Shown piece by piece: positions 19,189-28,787 of a stretch of 64,000 nucleotides of DNA. Position 1 is the stretch's first letter; every line of letters starts with the position of its first letter. Origin of the DNA: Alkanindiges illinoisensis (GTDB lineage Bacteria > Pseudomonadota > Gammaproteobacteria > Pseudomonadales > Moraxellaceae). Where the stretch lies: contig NZ_SNTY01000047.1 of NCBI RefSeq assembly GCF_004377485.1, forward strand, positions 87,385-151,384, given 5' to 3'. The notes under the pieces are model-generated. The model was given only the letters and a program-made list of their open reading frames with translations. It was not told where the DNA came from and ran no database searches. Position numbers and translations under genes: made by a program.

Positions 19189-19668
19189 TTAACTGCCATA
19201 ATAGTGCCCGGCAATGCATTCATGTTCATAACGCGCTGTCAGGGTTTGCAGGCGCTGGGTCTTTTTGGATTTTACCGTCGGATTATAAAGCTGCTGGCGT
19301 AGTTCATTACAATGATCATTTTTTCGAGCTGCCAGTGACGATGCAGAAGATTTTTTGCGTGTTTTTCTGGCTTTAACCTTGGTGGTATTTGTAGAGTTTA
19401 AGCCATTTATATCAATGGGCTGATCGTTTTTAACCACGGAAATGGGCGTTTTAATAAGAACAGGTTTACTGGCATGACCCTTGGCAGCCGCATGATCGCC
19501 AAAATGCCATTGTCCTGAACTATCCTGCCAGCGCTGTACTGTTTCAGCCTGCAGACTGGTTGATAACAGACTAGTGAACAATAAAAAAGATATAGCTATT
19601 AAAAGAGAAACAAAGCTCAATTGAGCTGCAGAAACTATTGTTAATGTTCTGAAAAAGTTTTTCTTCAT
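19189..19668 (-). CDS. exported DUF4124-like protein
   Basis: 159 residues from the ATG at 19668. The N-terminus MKKNFFRTL followed by about 25 hydrophobic residues ending LSTSLQAE reads as a signal peptide. Next comes VQRWQDSSGQWHFGDHA, which resembles the DUF4124 core (a short strand-turn unit often seen in periplasmic proteins), then a Lys/Ser-rich linker and a C-terminal helix with two cysteines. An in-frame ATG at 19719 has no ribosome binding site. Function unknown. Confidence 0.65.
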   Translation of the reverse strand: MKKNFFRTLTIVSAAQLSFVSLLIAISFLLFTSLLSTSLQAETVQRWQDSSGQWHFGDHAAAKGHASKPVLIKTPISVVKNDQPIDINGLNSTNTTKVKARKTRKKSSASSLAARKNDHCNELRQQLYNPTVKSKKTQRLQTLTARYEHECIAGHYYGS

Positions 19669-19783
19669 GGTTCTGCTGGTGTTGTTGCTTAAATTTGAAG
19701 ATATAAATTGTGGCATCATTAAAATAATCTGTCGTTTTAAGTTAGAATGCGCGTAGTTTTACTAAATTGGATTAATCTTGTCT

Positions 19784-20611
19784 ATGCTGAGCAGCAAGGC
19801 CATGCCCGCTATTATGCCCTGGGTGATTGGAAACTGGAAAATGAATCCAGAAACCCCAACGGCACAACAACAATTAACCCAACAATTAATTGACCACATT
19901 GCAGAACATTTAGCTTCTGGCGCAGCGCTGGTTAACCTGAATTTGGCGGTTGCGCCAACCTTATTGCATTTATTAACAGTGCAGCAGCAACTACAGCAGG
20001 CTAAAAGCGCTGTTCAGGTCATCGCTCAGGATGTTTCCCGCTTTGCTGGTACGGGTGCCTATACAGGTGATGTATCGGCACAGTTGCTGGCGAATGCTGG
20101 TATAGGTATGACCTTAATTGGTCATTCAGAACGCCGCAGCCTGTATGGCGAAGATGCCACTGTTTTGCGGGAAAAATTGCAGGCTGCAATTAATGCCGGG
20201 TTAAAAGTGGTTTTTTGTGTGGGTGAAACCCTGACTGAGCGTGAAGCTGGACAGGCTGAGCAAGTGGTGCTTCAGCAGCTTGATGAGGTTTTTGACTGTA
20301 TTGACTTGCAGCACTGGCAGCAAAATCTGATGGTGGCTTATGAGCCGGTATGGGCAATTGGCACAGGTAAGACTGCTAGTCCGCAAGATGCCGAAAGTAT
20401 GCATGCGGCCATCCGTGCAGGCCTAAAAAACTATCATTCATCGCTTGTTGATCTGCCCATACTTTACGGCGGCAGTGTAAAACCTGATAATGCCGCATCT
20501 TTGGCCGCCTGTGCTAACATTAATGGGGCACTGGTTGGTGGTGCATCGCTGGATGCCGATTCATTTATTAAAATTGCCCGGGCTTTTAGCCAAGACCGCA
20601 AGGCCGGGTAG
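19784..20611 (+). CDS. tpiA: triosephosphate isomerase
   Basis: 275 residues, interconverts dihydroxyacetone phosphate and glyceraldehyde 3-phosphate. Catalytic features are all visible: N-terminal Asn/Lys in PWVIGNWKMNP, His in LIGHSERRSLYGE, the Glu in VAYEPVWAIGTGKTAS with the flexible lid, and the phosphate-binding YGGSVKP and GALVGGASLD. The start is uncertain: ATG at 19784 is used, but TTG 19778 and ATG 19802 or 19814 are possible, and ribosome binding sites do not decide. A TAGAAT box at 19743-19748 may be its -10. It is followed by secG after 9 bases. Confidence 0.94.
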   Translation: MLSSKAMPAIMPWVIGNWKMNPETPTAQQQLTQQLIDHIAEHLASGAALVNLNLAVAPTLLHLLTVQQQLQQAKSAVQVIAQDVSRFAGTGAYTGDVSAQLLANAGIGMTLIGHSERRSLYGEDATVLREKLQAAINAGLKVVFCVGETLTEREAGQAEQVVLQQLDEVFDCIDLQHWQQNLMVAYEPVWAIGTGKTASPQDAESMHAAIRAGLKNYHSSLVDLPILYGGSVKPDNAASLAACANINGALVGGASLDADSFIKIARAFSQDRKAG

Positions 20612-20620
20612 GAGAACGCA

Positions 20621-20980
20621 GTGGAAACGCTTGTACTGGTGGTTCATATTCTGGTTGCACTGGCCATGATCGGCCTGATCCTGATTCAGCAGGGTAAAGG
20701 TGCTGAAGCAGGTGCGTCATTTGGTGGCGGTGGTGCTGCTACAGTATTTGGTGCGTCTGGTGGTGCCAATTTTTTAACCCGGGCAACCGGCGTACTGGTG
20801 GCTATTTTCTTTGTTACCAGCATAACACTGGCCATTTTTGCCAAGCATAATGTGTCACGCCTATATGAGTTGCCAGGAAGCCAGACTGCGCCAGCACCAA
20901 CATTGCCGACTGATTCTGCCAAGCCAGTGGTTGAAAGTTCATCAATCAATGTGGCAGGGTCGCAAACCCCTGCAAAATAA
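20621..20980 (+). CDS. secG: preprotein translocase subunit SecG
   Basis: 119 residues from a GTG start with TAGGAG 8 bases before it. Two membrane segments (METLVLVVHILVALAMIGLI and ATGVLVAIFFVTSITLAIF) flank the conserved QQGKGAEAGASFGGGGAATV FG loop, the SecG hallmark. The C-terminus is a Pro/Ser-rich tail. SecG assists SecYE in protein export. The tpiA-secG-tRNA-Leu-(metY)-rimP order is widely conserved in proteobacteria. Confidence 0.95.
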   Translation: METLVLVVHILVALAMIGLILIQQGKGAEAGASFGGGGAATVFGASGGANFLTRATGVLVAIFFVTSITLAIFAKHNVSRLYELPGSQTAPAPTLPTDSAKPVVESSSINVAGSQTPAK

Positions 20981-21023
20981 GCTTCCTTTTTTTTAAGAGG
21001 TCGCATAGAATGGCTGCCTTGTT

Positions 21024-21108
21024 GCGGGGGTGGTGGAATTGGTAGACACGCTACCTTGAGGTGGTAGTGCCTAACGGCGTGAGAGTTCGAGTCTCTTCCC
21101 TCGTACCA
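21024..21108 (+). tRNA. tRNA-Leu (anticodon GAG)
   Basis: 85 bases with encoded CCA. Acceptor GCGGGGG pairs with CCCTCGT (two G-T wobbles), the D arm is TGGAATTGGTAGACACG, and the anticodon stem CTACC / GGTAG holds loop TTGAGGT with anticodon GAG at 21058-21060. A variable arm of the class II type (TGCCTAACGGCGT) and the T arm GAGAGTTCGAGTCTCT follow. It lies 43 bases after secG, in the conserved secG-leuU position. Confidence 0.96.
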
Positions 21109-21183
21109 TGTATTTGATTGATTTAGATCAATATATGGGAAGCAGTAAAGTGTGCGCTTGCAATTGTTAGTTGAAATTAACCA

Positions 21184-21211
21184 TTGACAAAAGCGAAGGC
21201 TGGTATATAAT
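21184..21211 (+). promoter_or_regulatory. strong sigma-70 promoter of the initiator tRNA
   Basis: Consensus -35 TTGACA (21184-21189) and consensus -10 TATAAT (21206-21211) with a 16-bp spacer. The expected start is a few bases before the mature tRNA at 21225. Confidence 0.9.
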
Positions 21212-21224
21212 ACTTGCCTGTTGA

Positions 21225-21301
<77 letters not shown>

Positions 21302-21308
21302 TATTTAG

Positions 21309-21335
21309 AAAAGGCTCACATGGTTGAGCCTTTTT
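21309..21335 (+). terminator. rho-independent terminator after tRNA-fMet
   Basis: AAAGGCTCA / TGAGCCTTT stem with a 6-nt loop and a T5 tail, eight bases past the tRNA. Confidence 0.85.
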
Positions 21336-21394
21336 GTTCAGTACTATAAATATGTTTGGGTATTAAACAATCAGGTTTATAGGTATTGATAAAG

Positions 21395-21420
21395 TGGGCG
21401 ATATCGCCCATTTTTTATTT
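21395..21420 (+). terminator. second terminator before rimP
   Basis: Palindrome TGGGCGATATCGCCCA followed by TTTTTTATTT. With the preceding hairpin it makes a double stop between metY and rimP. The 147 bases that remain before rimP hold several short hairpins (for example GATGC-GCTT-GCATC) but no promoter I can name. Confidence 0.75.
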
Positions 21421-21567
21421 GTCGTGTAGCCTAATGGTGATGGATAAGCGAAACATCAATTGCTGCCGCGCCCTGAAAATTTCCTAAACTCAGGTGTGGC
21501 GCAGATGCGCTTGCATCGACTTCTGATGACCCATCAAGTTCCCAACTATCTGTTTTAAAGAAGATAA

Positions 21568-22128
21568 ATGAAGTTTTCTGCAAAAACTCAAGCCTTGTAT
21601 GACCTGATAGCTCCTGCTGTAGCCGCCTGTGGTGTTGAGCTATGGGGCATTGAATTCCTGCCACAGGGCAAACGCTCGCTGTTACGTATTTATATTGATA
21701 AGCCGGAAAATCAGGACGACACTACAGCCGCTGATCAGCTGGTTGTGAGTAAGGATGCGTCTGCTTCCACTGCTGATGAAACGGATGCAGATGAGGATGC
21801 TGGCCGCGGTATTGGCGTTCAGGACTGCGTACAGGTTACCCATCAGGTCAGTGGTGTGCTGGACGTGCATGATCCGATTTCTGGCGAGTACGCGCTTGAA
21901 GTGTCTTCGCCGGGCTGGGATCGTCCGTTTTTTAGTCTCACACAAATGCAGGCATATATAGGGCAGAAAATTGCATTGCGCTTGATTTCTGCTGTTGCCA
22001 ACCGTCGCAAAATGACAGCTACCCTGTTAGAGCTTAATGAACAGCAGATCGTGGTAGAGGTTGAAGGCCAGCGCTTAACCATTGATGGCGACAATATTGA
22101 TAAAGCCAATCTGGTGTATGAGGATTAA
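21568..22128 (+). CDS. rimP: ribosome maturation factor RimP
   Basis: 186 residues. RimP assists 30S subunit maturation. The N-terminal domain has [26 protein letters not shown] and, after the insertion, [30 protein letters not shown]; the C-terminal SH3-like domain ends [12 protein letters not shown]. Between strands of the first domain is an acidic, low-complexity insertion of about 35 residues (roughly 50-85, rich in Asp, Ala and Thr), longer than in E. coli RimP (about 150 residues). First gene of rimP-nusA-infB-rbfA. Confidence 0.95.
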   Translation: MKFSAKTQALYDLIAPAVAACGVELWGIEFLPQGKRSLLRIYIDKPENQDDTTAADQLVVSKDASASTADETDADEDAGRGIGVQDCVQVTHQVSGVLDVHDPISGEYALEVSSPGWDRPFFSLTQMQAYIGQKIALRLISAVANRRKMTATLLELNEQQIVVEVEGQRLTIDGDNIDKANLVYED

Positions 22129-22223
22129 TCAGCCACAATTCATGTGAATGACGTAAGCCGCCTTTAGGATGAGCATAAAGCAAACTGATTTATAACAGGT
22201 TTAATTGATTAGAAGGTGACATC

Positions 22224-23708
22224 ATGAGTCGCGAAATTCTTACCGTTGTTGAAACGGTTAGTAATGAAAAGGGTGTACCCCGCGAAGCAATTTTTCAGGC
22301 GCTGGAACAAGCGCTGGTGGCGGCAACCAAAAAGAAATTTTATGAAGGTACAGTGGACGAAGAAGCGCAGTTGCGTGTTGCCATTGACCGTAAGACTGGT
22401 GATTACGAAACTTTCCGTCAGTGGGAAGTGGTGGCAGATGAAGATCACGAAATGCCAGCGTGTCAGGATGCGATTAGCGATCTGGATCAGAATGAATGGA
22501 AAATCGGCGATATTCGTGAACAGCAGGTTCAGTCCATTGACTTTGGCCGCATTGCTGCACAAATTGCCAAGCAGGTAATTGTCCAGAAAATCCGTGAAGC
22601 CGAACGTGCCATGGTGGCGGATCAGTATGCATCGCGTGTTGGTGAGCTGATTTATGGCGAAGTGAAAAAGCAAACCAAGGATGGCTTTATCATTGATCTG
22701 GGTGACAATGCCGAAGGCTATCTGGCCCGTGAGGAAATGCTGCCAAAAGAATTGTTGCGTCCCAAGCAGCGTATCAATGCCATTTTGTACAATGTGAATC
22801 GTGAGGGCCGTGGTGCCCAGCTGTTGCTGTCACGTGCCCGTCCGGAAATGCTGATTGCGCTAATGCGTAAAGAAGTGCCGGAAATTAGTGAAGAAATTAT
22901 TGAAGTCAAGACAGCTGCGCGTCAGCCCGGTGTACGTGCCAAGATTGCCGTTAAGACCAACGACCACCGTATTGATCCGGTAGGTGCGTGTATTGGTATG
23001 CGCGGAACTCGTATTCAGGCTGTACAGCAGGAATTAAATGGTGAGCGTATTGATGTGGTGGTGTGGTCTGATGACCCCGCACAGTACATTGCCAGTGCGC
23101 TTGAACCTGCTGATGTGTCCAGTATTGTGCTGGATGAAGATGCCAGAAGCGCAGACATCATTTTTGCTACCAGTGACCAGCTGGCGCGTGCCATTGGTTC
23201 ACAGGGCCAGAATGTCCGCCTTGCTTCCGAGCTGACTGGCTACAAGCTGGACATGATGCTGGAAGATGAATATCGCGAGCGTCAGGCTTCTGAAGCACAA
23301 CAGTATATTGATATGTTTGTTCAGCGTTTGCAGCTGGATGAAGATCTTGCCACAGCACTGGTGGACATGGGCTTTACTTCCATTGATGAAGTGGCTTATG
23401 TACCGGCAGAGACTTTTGACGAGATTGAACTGGATGAAGATACGGTACAGCTTTTGCAAGGCCGTGCCAAGGAAGTGGCCATCGCTGATGCCCTGTTGCA
23501 GCAGGAAAGCATTCAGGATCCAAGCGAAGAGCTGCTAAATATGGAAGGCATGACCCGCGAGCTGGCATTTGCGCTGGCTGCACGCGGTGTTGTTACAGTA
23601 GATGATTTGGCCGATCAGGCAATAGATGATATTGCCGATATAGAAGGCCTGGATCCCCAAAGGGCTGGTCATTTAATTATGAAAGCCCGTGAATCATGGT
23701 TTAATTAG
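22224..23708 (+). CDS. nusA: transcription termination/antitermination protein NusA
   Basis: 494 residues. N-terminal RNA polymerase-binding domain (about 1-125), S1 domain (about 133-200: GYLAREEMLP), two KH domains (about 200-345, with GACIGMRGTRIQ and RAIGSQGQNVRLA as the GxxG loops), and two C-terminal acidic repeats (about 365-490). The acidic repeats bind the alpha subunit and antitermination factors. GAAGGTGAC precedes the ATG. It lies 95 bases after rimP and 12 before infB. Confidence 0.97.
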   Translation: MSREILTVVETVSNEKGVPREAIFQALEQALVAATKKKFYEGTVDEEAQLRVAIDRKTGDYETFRQWEVVADEDHEMPACQDAISDLDQNEWKIGDIREQQVQSIDFGRIAAQIAKQVIVQKIREAERAMVADQYASRVGELIYGEVKKQTKDGFIIDLGDNAEGYLAREEMLPKELLRPKQRINAILYNVNREGRGAQLLLSRARPEMLIALMRKEVPEISEEIIEVKTAARQPGVRAKIAVKTNDHRIDPVGACIGMRGTRIQAVQQELNGERIDVVVWSDDPAQYIASALEPADVSSIVLDEDARSADIIFATSDQLARAIGSQGQNVRLASELTGYKLDMMLEDEYRERQASEAQQYIDMFVQRLQLDEDLATALVDMGFTSIDEVAYVPAETFDEIELDEDTVQLLQGRAKEVAIADALLQQESIQDPSEELLNMEGMTRELAFALAARGVVTVDDLADQAIDDIADIEGLDPQRAGHLIMKARESWFN

Positions 23709-23720
23709 GGGTAGAGCATT

Positions 23721-26474
23721 ATGACGGACAAAACCGTAAAAGAATTGGCAAAAAATGTGGGGCGTCCAGTCGAGAAGCTGCTCGAGCAATTGACAGAAGC
23801 TGGCTTGCCCGGCCGCAATGCTGACGCCATTATTTCTGAATCAGAGCAAGAGCAACTGGTCGCGCATTTGAAACGTTCTCATGGTCAGGCACCTGCCAAC
23901 AGTAATATTACCTTAAAGCGTAAAACCACCAGTACAGCCAAAGTGGCCAGTACCAGTGGCAAGGCGAAGACCATTAATGTTGAAGTACGTAAAAAGCATA
24001 CGTTTGTAAAACCTGATCCAGCAGCATTGGCAGCAGAAGCCAAGGCCAAGTCCGAAGCCGCTGACAAGGCACGTGCGGACATGATTGCGCGTGAAAAAGC
24101 AGAAACCCAGTCGCGTGTAGAAGCGGATGCCCGTCAAAAGGCTACGCTGGATGCCATGCGCGCAGCACATCAGCCAGGCACAAAAGCTGATGGCAGTGCC
24201 AAAGCTGAAGTGGTGGTGAGAAAGCGCAACGGCGATGCCATTGTTAATACGCCTGCGAAAGCACCTGCTAAACCTGAAGGCCGTAAGGCAGAGCCACGTA
24301 AAGCTGAAGTTCGTGGCAAGTCGGAAACGCCCGAAGAGAAAAAGGCTCGCGAGATTGAAGAAGCGCGCCTGAAAGCAGCGGAAGAAGCAGCACGTCGTGC
24401 AGCAGCCGAAGAAGCGCAAAAACGTACGCTGGAACAAATGCGTCAAATGGCTTCCAAGTACTCCAATGATGACATTAGCATCAAGGTGGTTGAGGACAAT
24501 ACACCTTTAGCCGCTGGCCTGGTTGGCCGTGCTTATGAAGAGTCGTTTGACAAAGAAAACCGTGAAATCAAGCGTGGTGGGGCAACTGCCAATCCGCGCG
24601 GTGGCAAGACCCGCGGCAAGAGCCGTGGTCAGGAAGAACAAAGCTTCCAGCCCAATAAGCGTGGCTTAAAGTCAAGCCAACCGAATAAGCATGGTTTTGA
24701 AAAGCCGGTTGAAAAACAGATTTATGATGTACAGATTGGTGAAACCATTGTGGTTGCCGACCTGGCGCAAAAAATGGCTGTGAAAGTACGCGAAGTCATT
24801 AAGACCCTGATGAAAATGGGTGAAATGGTCACGCAGGATCAAAGCATTGATCAATCTACCGCATCCTTGGTAGTTGAGGAAATGGGTCATAATCCTGTGC
24901 TGGTTAGCGATACGGCCATGGAAGACAACCTGATGGAAGCCGCACGCAAAGAGCGTGGTGCTGAAAAAACCCGTCCGCCAGTCGTCACCATTATGGGTCA
25001 CGTTGACCATGGTAAAACTTCCCTGCTGGATTACATCCGTCGTTCTAAAGTGGCGGCTGGTGAAGCAGGCGGGATTACCCAGCACATTGGTGCTTACCAT
25101 GTAGAAACTGACAAAGGCATTATTACCTTCCTTGATACCCCGGGTCACGCGGCATTTACTGCTATGCGTTCACGTGGTGCCAAGGCCACTGATATTGTCG
25201 TACTGGTTGTAGCAGCAGATGATGGTGTAATGCCACAAACTGCCGAAGCCATTGACCATGCACGTGCTGCCGGAACGCCAATCATTGTTGCCATTAACAA
25301 AATGGACAAGGAAAGTGCTGATCCGGATCGCGTTCTAAATGAACTGACTGCCAAACAGATCGTGCCTGAAAAATGGGGCGGTGATGTACCGGTAGCGCTG
25401 GTATCTGCCCATAGTGGTCAGGGTATTGATGAGCTGCTGGACCTGATTTCCATTCAGGCTGAATTGCTGGAACTGACTGCATCTGACGAAGGTGCAGCGC
25501 AGGGTGTGGTGATTGAAGCCCGTGTAGATAAAGGCCGCGGTGCTGTGACTTCCATTCTGGTACAAAAAGGTACGCTGAATGTGGGTGATCTGGTACTGGC
25601 AGGCGCATCGTATGGCCGTGTACGTGCCATGAATGATGAAAACGGCAAGCCCATCAAGACAGCTGGCCCATCTATTCCGGTAGAAATTCTGGGTCTGCCT
25701 GAAGCACCGAATGCCGGTGATGAAGTGCTGGTGGTTAGTGACGAGAAAAAAGCCCGTGAAGTAGCAGATTTCCGTGGTGCCCGCGAGCGTCAGAACCGTC
25801 TGGAGCGTGCTAGCGCCATGCGTCTGGAAAATATCATGGCGTCGATGGGCAAGAAAGATGTCCCAACCGTCAACCTGGTATTGAAAACCGATGTACGCGG
25901 TACACTGGAAGCCATTAGTGCAGCCCTGAATGACCTGTCCATTGATGATGTACATGTCCGCATTATTAGCTCAGGCGTTGGTGCAATTACCGAGTCTGAT
26001 GTGGCATTGGCGGAATCTTCTGATGCCGTGTTGCTGGGCTTTAACGTGCGTGCCGATGGTGCAGCGCGCATCAAGTGTGATCAGGATGGTGTAGATTTAC
26101 GTTATTACAGCGTAATCTATGAGATGATTGACGACGTTAAAGCTGCCATGAGTGGCAAACTGGCGCCGGAACATCGTGAAACCATTCTGGGCGTGGCGCA
26201 GGTTCGTCAGGTATTCCGTTCTAGCAAGTTTGGTGCAGCAGCAGGCTGTATGGTGATGGAAGGGACGATTTACCGTAACAAGCCAATCCGCGTACTGCGT
26301 AATGATGTGGTGGTGTTCCAGGGTGAACTGGAATCATTACGTCGCCACAAAGATGATGTGAACGAAGTACGTGCAGGGATTGAATGTGGTCTGGCAGTAA
26401 AAGGCTATAACGACATTCAGGAACTGGACAAGATTGAAGTGTACGACGTTCAACAAATTGCACGGAGTCTTTAA
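23721..26474 (+). CDS. infB: translation initiation factor IF-2
   Basis: 917 residues. IF-2 brings initiator tRNA to the ribosome with GTP hydrolysis. In order: an N-terminal IF2-N subdomain ([20 protein letters not shown]), a long Lys/Ala/Glu-rich helical linker (about 60-330), a second IF2-N domain ([21 protein letters not shown]), the GTPase domain (G1 GHVDHGKT near residue 425, G2 [10 protein letters not shown]3 DTPGHAAF, G4 NKMD), and beta-barrel and fMet-tRNA-binding C-terminal domains. Internal starts giving shorter forms, known in E. coli, are plausible but not proved here. Its stop overlaps the rbfA start (TAATG). Confidence 0.97.
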   Translation: MTDKTVKELAKNVGRPVEKLLEQLTEAGLPGRNADAIISESEQEQLVAHLKRSHGQAPANSNITLKRKTTSTAKVASTSGKAKTINVEVRKKHTFVKPDPAALAAEAKAKSEAADKARADMIAREKAETQSRVEADARQKATLDAMRAAHQPGTKADGSAKAEVVVRKRNGDAIVNTPAKAPAKPEGRKAEPRKAEVRGKSETPEEKKAREIEEARLKAAEEAARRAAAEEAQKRTLEQMRQMASKYSNDDISIKVVEDNTPLAAGLVGRAYEESFDKENREIKRGGATANPRGGKTRGKSRGQEEQSFQPNKRGLKSSQPNKHGFEKPVEKQIYDVQIGETIVVADLAQKMAVKVREVIKTLMKMGEMVTQDQSIDQSTASLVVEEMGHNPVLVSDTAMEDNLMEAARKERGAEKTRPPVVTIMGHVDHGKTSLLDYIRRSKVAAGEAGGITQHIGAYHVETDKGIITFLDTPGHAAFTAMRSRGAKATDIVVLVVAADDGVMPQTAEAIDHARAAGTPIIVAINKMDKESADPDRVLNELTAKQIVPEKWGGDVPVALVSAHSGQGIDELLDLISIQAELLELTASDEGAAQGVVIEARVDKGRGAVTSILVQKGTLNVGDLVLAGASYGRVRAMNDENGKPIKTAGPSIPVEILGLPEAPNAGDEVLVVSDEKKAREVADFRGARERQNRLERASAMRLENIMASMGKKDVPTVNLVLKTDVRGTLEAISAALNDLSIDDVHVRIISSGVGAITESDVALAESSDAVLLGFNVRADGAARIKCDQDGVDLRYYSVIYEMIDDVKAAMSGKLAPEHRETILGVAQVRQVFRSSKFGAAAGCMVMEGTIYRNKPIRVLRNDVVVFQGELESLRRHKDDVNEVRAGIECGLAVKGYNDIQELDKIEVYDVQQIARSL

Positions 26475-26899
26475 TGGCGGGTAGCCAACGACTAAAACGT
26501 ATGGGTGATCAGGTGCAGCGCGAGCTGTCTGACCTGATTCGCTCAGAGTTAAAAGATCCGCGTCTTGGCGGTCTGGTGACCATATCCGGAATTAAGGTAA
26601 GCCCGGATATGGGCTATGCCGATGTCTATGTCACAGTGATGGGGCGTGAGCTTAGCAATGACCAGAATGCACAGGCGCATAAGGATACCCTTGATGTCCT
26701 GAATGGGGCTGCGGGCTTTTTACGTCAGGAGCTGGGTCGTCGCATCAAGACCCGAATTACTCCACGCTTGCGTTTTCATTATGACAATGTGACGGCGCAC
26801 GGTAACTACATGATGGATTTGATTGCCAAAGCAGTACGGCCTGATGAGTCGACTGATGAAAGCACAGACAGTCCTGAAGTAGATAATATAGACAAATAA
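26474..26899 (+). CDS. rbfA: 30S ribosome-binding factor RbfA
   Basis: 141 residues. RbfA is a KH-fold factor for late 30S maturation. Family segments are RLKRMGDQVQRELSDLIR, DPRLGGLVTISGIKVSPDMGYADVYV and LGRRIKTRITPRLRFHYD. The ATG shares one base with the infB stop, so translation is coupled. The tail beyond ~125 is acidic (DESTDESTDSPEVDN). In E. coli truB follows at once; here a terminator and a reversed hsp20 intervene. Confidence 0.96.
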   Translation: MAGSQRLKRMGDQVQRELSDLIRSELKDPRLGGLVTISGIKVSPDMGYADVYVTVMGRELSNDQNAQAHKDTLDVLNGAAGFLRQELGRRIKTRITPRLRFHYDNVTAHGNYMMDLIAKAVRPDESTDESTDSPEVDNIDK

Positions 26900-26929
26900 T
26901 CAGCTATTTGGCTTGTTGAAATCTACATA

Positions 26930-26958
26930 AAAAAGCCACGGTAATCCGTGGCTTTTTT
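26930..26958. terminator. bidirectional terminator between rbfA and hsp20
   Basis: AAAAAAGCCACGG-TAAT-CCGTGGCTTTTTT: a strong stem with A and T runs on both sides, placed between convergent genes. Confidence 0.9.
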
Positions 26959-27001
26959 GCATTTTGCACATTTGCATTTCGTTTAGCCTAATGCATAGGC
27001 A

Positions 27002-27481
27002 TTAGTGCTCTGTGTCTGATACAGTTTGTGCATGTTCTAAAGTTTGCTGTTTACCCTGATTTCCCTGAATAGCAATCTTGCGTGGTAGTTTTTCTTCAGG
27101 GATCACCCGACGTAAATCCACCTTGAGCAAACCATCTTCATAAGAAGCCTGTTGTACTTCGATGTACTCATCCAGCCGTAACGACAGTTTAAATGAGCGC
27201 TGTGCAATGCCTTTATGCAGGAATGCCACGTCATTATCCTGGGCTTTGCTCATGGGCTTACCGGAAATGGTCAGCACGCTGTTGTCCAGATTGATGTCCA
27301 GTTCATTCTGGGTAAAGCCCGCAGTAGCCACCACAATTCGGTATTCATTGTCGCCATGTTTTTCAATATTGTATGGCGGATAATTAGGGGCTTCGCTTTG
27401 CATTGCATATTCAAACAAATCGTTAAGGCGATCAAAGCCGATACTACGACGGAATAAAGGGTTTAAGCTTAATGTAGTCAT
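27002..27481 (-). CDS. Hsp20/alpha-crystallin small heat shock protein (IbpA-like)
   Basis: 159 residues. Small heat shock proteins hold unfolding proteins for later refolding by DnaK/ClpB. The N-terminus MTTLSLNPLFRRSIGFDRLNDLF matches the IbpA class; the alpha-crystallin domain spans about 38-130 (YNIEKHGDNEYRIVVATAGF to ASYEDGLLKVDLRRVIPEE, with the A-x-x-x-G-L-L core). A short polar tail follows. The ribosome binding site AGGAGG lies 8 bases before the ATG and is buried in a ROSE-like hairpin (separate entry), so heat-induced translation is likely. It sits on the opposite strand between rbfA and truB. Confidence 0.93.
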   Translation of the reverse strand: MTTLSLNPLFRRSIGFDRLNDLFEYAMQSEAPNYPPYNIEKHGDNEYRIVVATAGFTQNELDINLDNSVLTISGKPMSKAQDNDVAFLHKGIAQRSFKLSLRLDEYIEVQQASYEDGLLKVDLRRVIPEEKLPRKIAIQGNQGKQQTLEHAQTVSDTEH

Positions 27482-27489
27482 GACAAAAA

Positions 27490-27510
27490 CCTCCTGAATT
27501 CATCAGCAAA
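27490..27510 (-). promoter_or_regulatory. candidate ROSE-type RNA thermometer hairpin over the hsp20 ribosome binding site
   Basis: In the mRNA, UUUGCUGA pairs with UCAGGAGG around loop UGAAU. This gives U-A, C-G, G-C and A-U pairs, two U-G wobbles and one internal G-G mismatch. The UUGCU-type segment set against AGGA(GG) with a G-G pair is the hallmark of the last hairpin of ROSE thermometers, which control ibpA-class genes. The roughly 100-nt leader upstream also contains GAAGTG / CACTTC and CAGG / CCTG stems, consistent with a multi-hairpin ROSE layout. Confidence 0.65.
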
Positions 27511-27595
27511 GTAAGATTAACACGGTTGTTCAATACACCATCAAGACCCGCCAGGCAGCATCCTGATGTTGAAGTGGAGCTTTTCACTTCTAACA

Positions 27596-27626
27596 AATAA
27601 ATAGTTTTTTCCTGCAAATTTTCAAG
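27596..27626 (-). promoter_or_regulatory. possible heat-shock promoter of hsp20
   Basis: On the minus strand CTTGAAA (27626-27620) fits the sigma-32 -35 element. About 16 bases on lies AACTATTTAT, which is a poor match to the sigma-32 -10 (CCCCAT) but could serve sigma-70. The leader from here to the ATG is about 110 bases. Confidence 0.35.
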
Positions 27627-27745
27627 GCAAAAAATCAAAAAAATTTAAAAATTTTGATGCTGGGAAATTGCATGGTAGCAACCCTGCAAGCACGCGCTGA
27701 CTTTGCTAGAATGCGCGCTGATCTTTACCTGAAAATTGTTTATCC

Positions 27746-28666
27746 ATGAATCAGCCTCGCCAGAAAATCCAGCGCCGACCCGTTAATGGAATTATTTTAC
27801 TCAACAAACCGCTGGGTATTAGCTCCAATGCCGCCTTGCAAAAAGTCCGCTGGATTTTTAGGGCAGAAAAGGGCGGGCATACTGGGGCACTAGACCCTTT
27901 AGCCACGGGCTTATTACCAATTTGTCTGGGTGAGGCCACCAAGTTTTCGCATTACCTGCTGGATGCCGACAAGACCTACCAAACCACGATTCAGCTGGGT
28001 GCAACCACCACCACCGCCGATGCAGAGGGCGAGGTGGTTGAGGAGTTTGCCATTCCCGCCTTGTCAGAAGCTTTAATTGAACAAGCGTTATCAGGTTTGC
28101 GGGGCGATATTATGCAGGTTCCGCCCATGTATTCTGCCTTAAAAAAGGATGGCAAACCCTTGTATGAGCTGGCACGTGCCGGGATTGAAATTGAGCGACC
28201 AGCACGGCCAGTGACAATTTATCAGTTGGAATTACTGGGCTTTACTGAAAATACGATAGACCTGCAAGTGCGTTGTAGCAAAGGCACTTATATTCGTACG
28301 CTAGCTGAGGACATTGGCAAAGCGCTGGGTTCTGGAGCGTATGTGAAAACCCTGCATCGTACAACCACTGGCCATTTTACACTGGAGCAAGGCCCGGATC
28401 GTAACGGCATTAGCATTGAGTACTTGGAAAGCCTGACCGAGCAACAGCGTGATGCTTTGTTGTTGCCTGTATATGAGTCGATTCGTGATTTCCCCCGCGT
28501 GCAGCTGGATCATGGTGAGGATTTTTATTTTTGCCGTGGACAGGCAGTGATGATTGACAGTATGCCACCCGGTGAAGCGCTGGTATTTGCGCATGAGCGT
28601 TTTTTAGGGTTGGGTATTGTCAATGATGAGCGACAGTTACAGCCAAAACGGGTGGTCAATCTTTAA
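27746..28666 (+). CDS. truB: tRNA pseudouridine(55) synthase
   Basis: 306 residues. TruB makes pseudouridine 55 in the T loop of tRNAs. Motifs: [20 protein letters not shown], the catalytic segment [23 protein letters not shown] with Asp, [17 protein letters not shown], and [16 protein letters not shown]; the C-terminal PUA-like domain follows. A TAGAAT box at 27707-27712 with a GC-rich stretch after it is a possible -10, so truB has its own promoter here rather than being read from the nusA-infB-rbfA operon. Confidence 0.95.
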   Translation: MNQPRQKIQRRPVNGIILLNKPLGISSNAALQKVRWIFRAEKGGHTGALDPLATGLLPICLGEATKFSHYLLDADKTYQTTIQLGATTTTADAEGEVVEEFAIPALSEALIEQALSGLRGDIMQVPPMYSALKKDGKPLYELARAGIEIERPARPVTIYQLELLGFTENTIDLQVRCSKGTYIRTLAEDIGKALGSGAYVKTLHRTTTGHFTLEQGPDRNGISIEYLESLTEQQRDALLLPVYESIRDFPRVQLDHGEDFYFCRGQAVMIDSMPPGEALVFAHERFLGLGIVNDERQLQPKRVVNL

Positions 28667-28701
28667 ATTTTTATTCAATAGATTGCGCTGAAAATTGCGT
28701 A

Positions 28702-28739
28702 TAAAAAAAGGCTAAAACAGAAAAGGGACTGTTTTAGCC
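28702..28739 (-). terminator. terminator of the SRPBCC-like gene
   Basis: Perfect 11-bp stem GGCTAAAACAG / CTGTTTTAGCC with an 8-nt loop. Read on the minus strand it is followed by T7, so it serves the minus-strand gene that stops at 28788; it may also block readthrough from truB. Confidence 0.85.
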
Positions 28740-28787
28740 GGTGCAACTGCACACCAAACCTAGATTGGATTGGAATTTAGCGTAGGA

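Noticed and set aside
24672..25955. Long open frames on the minus strand opposite infB (158 and 206 codons)
   Set aside because: They mirror the coding pattern of infB, have no ribosome binding sites and no recognisable family; infB is fully supported on the other strand.
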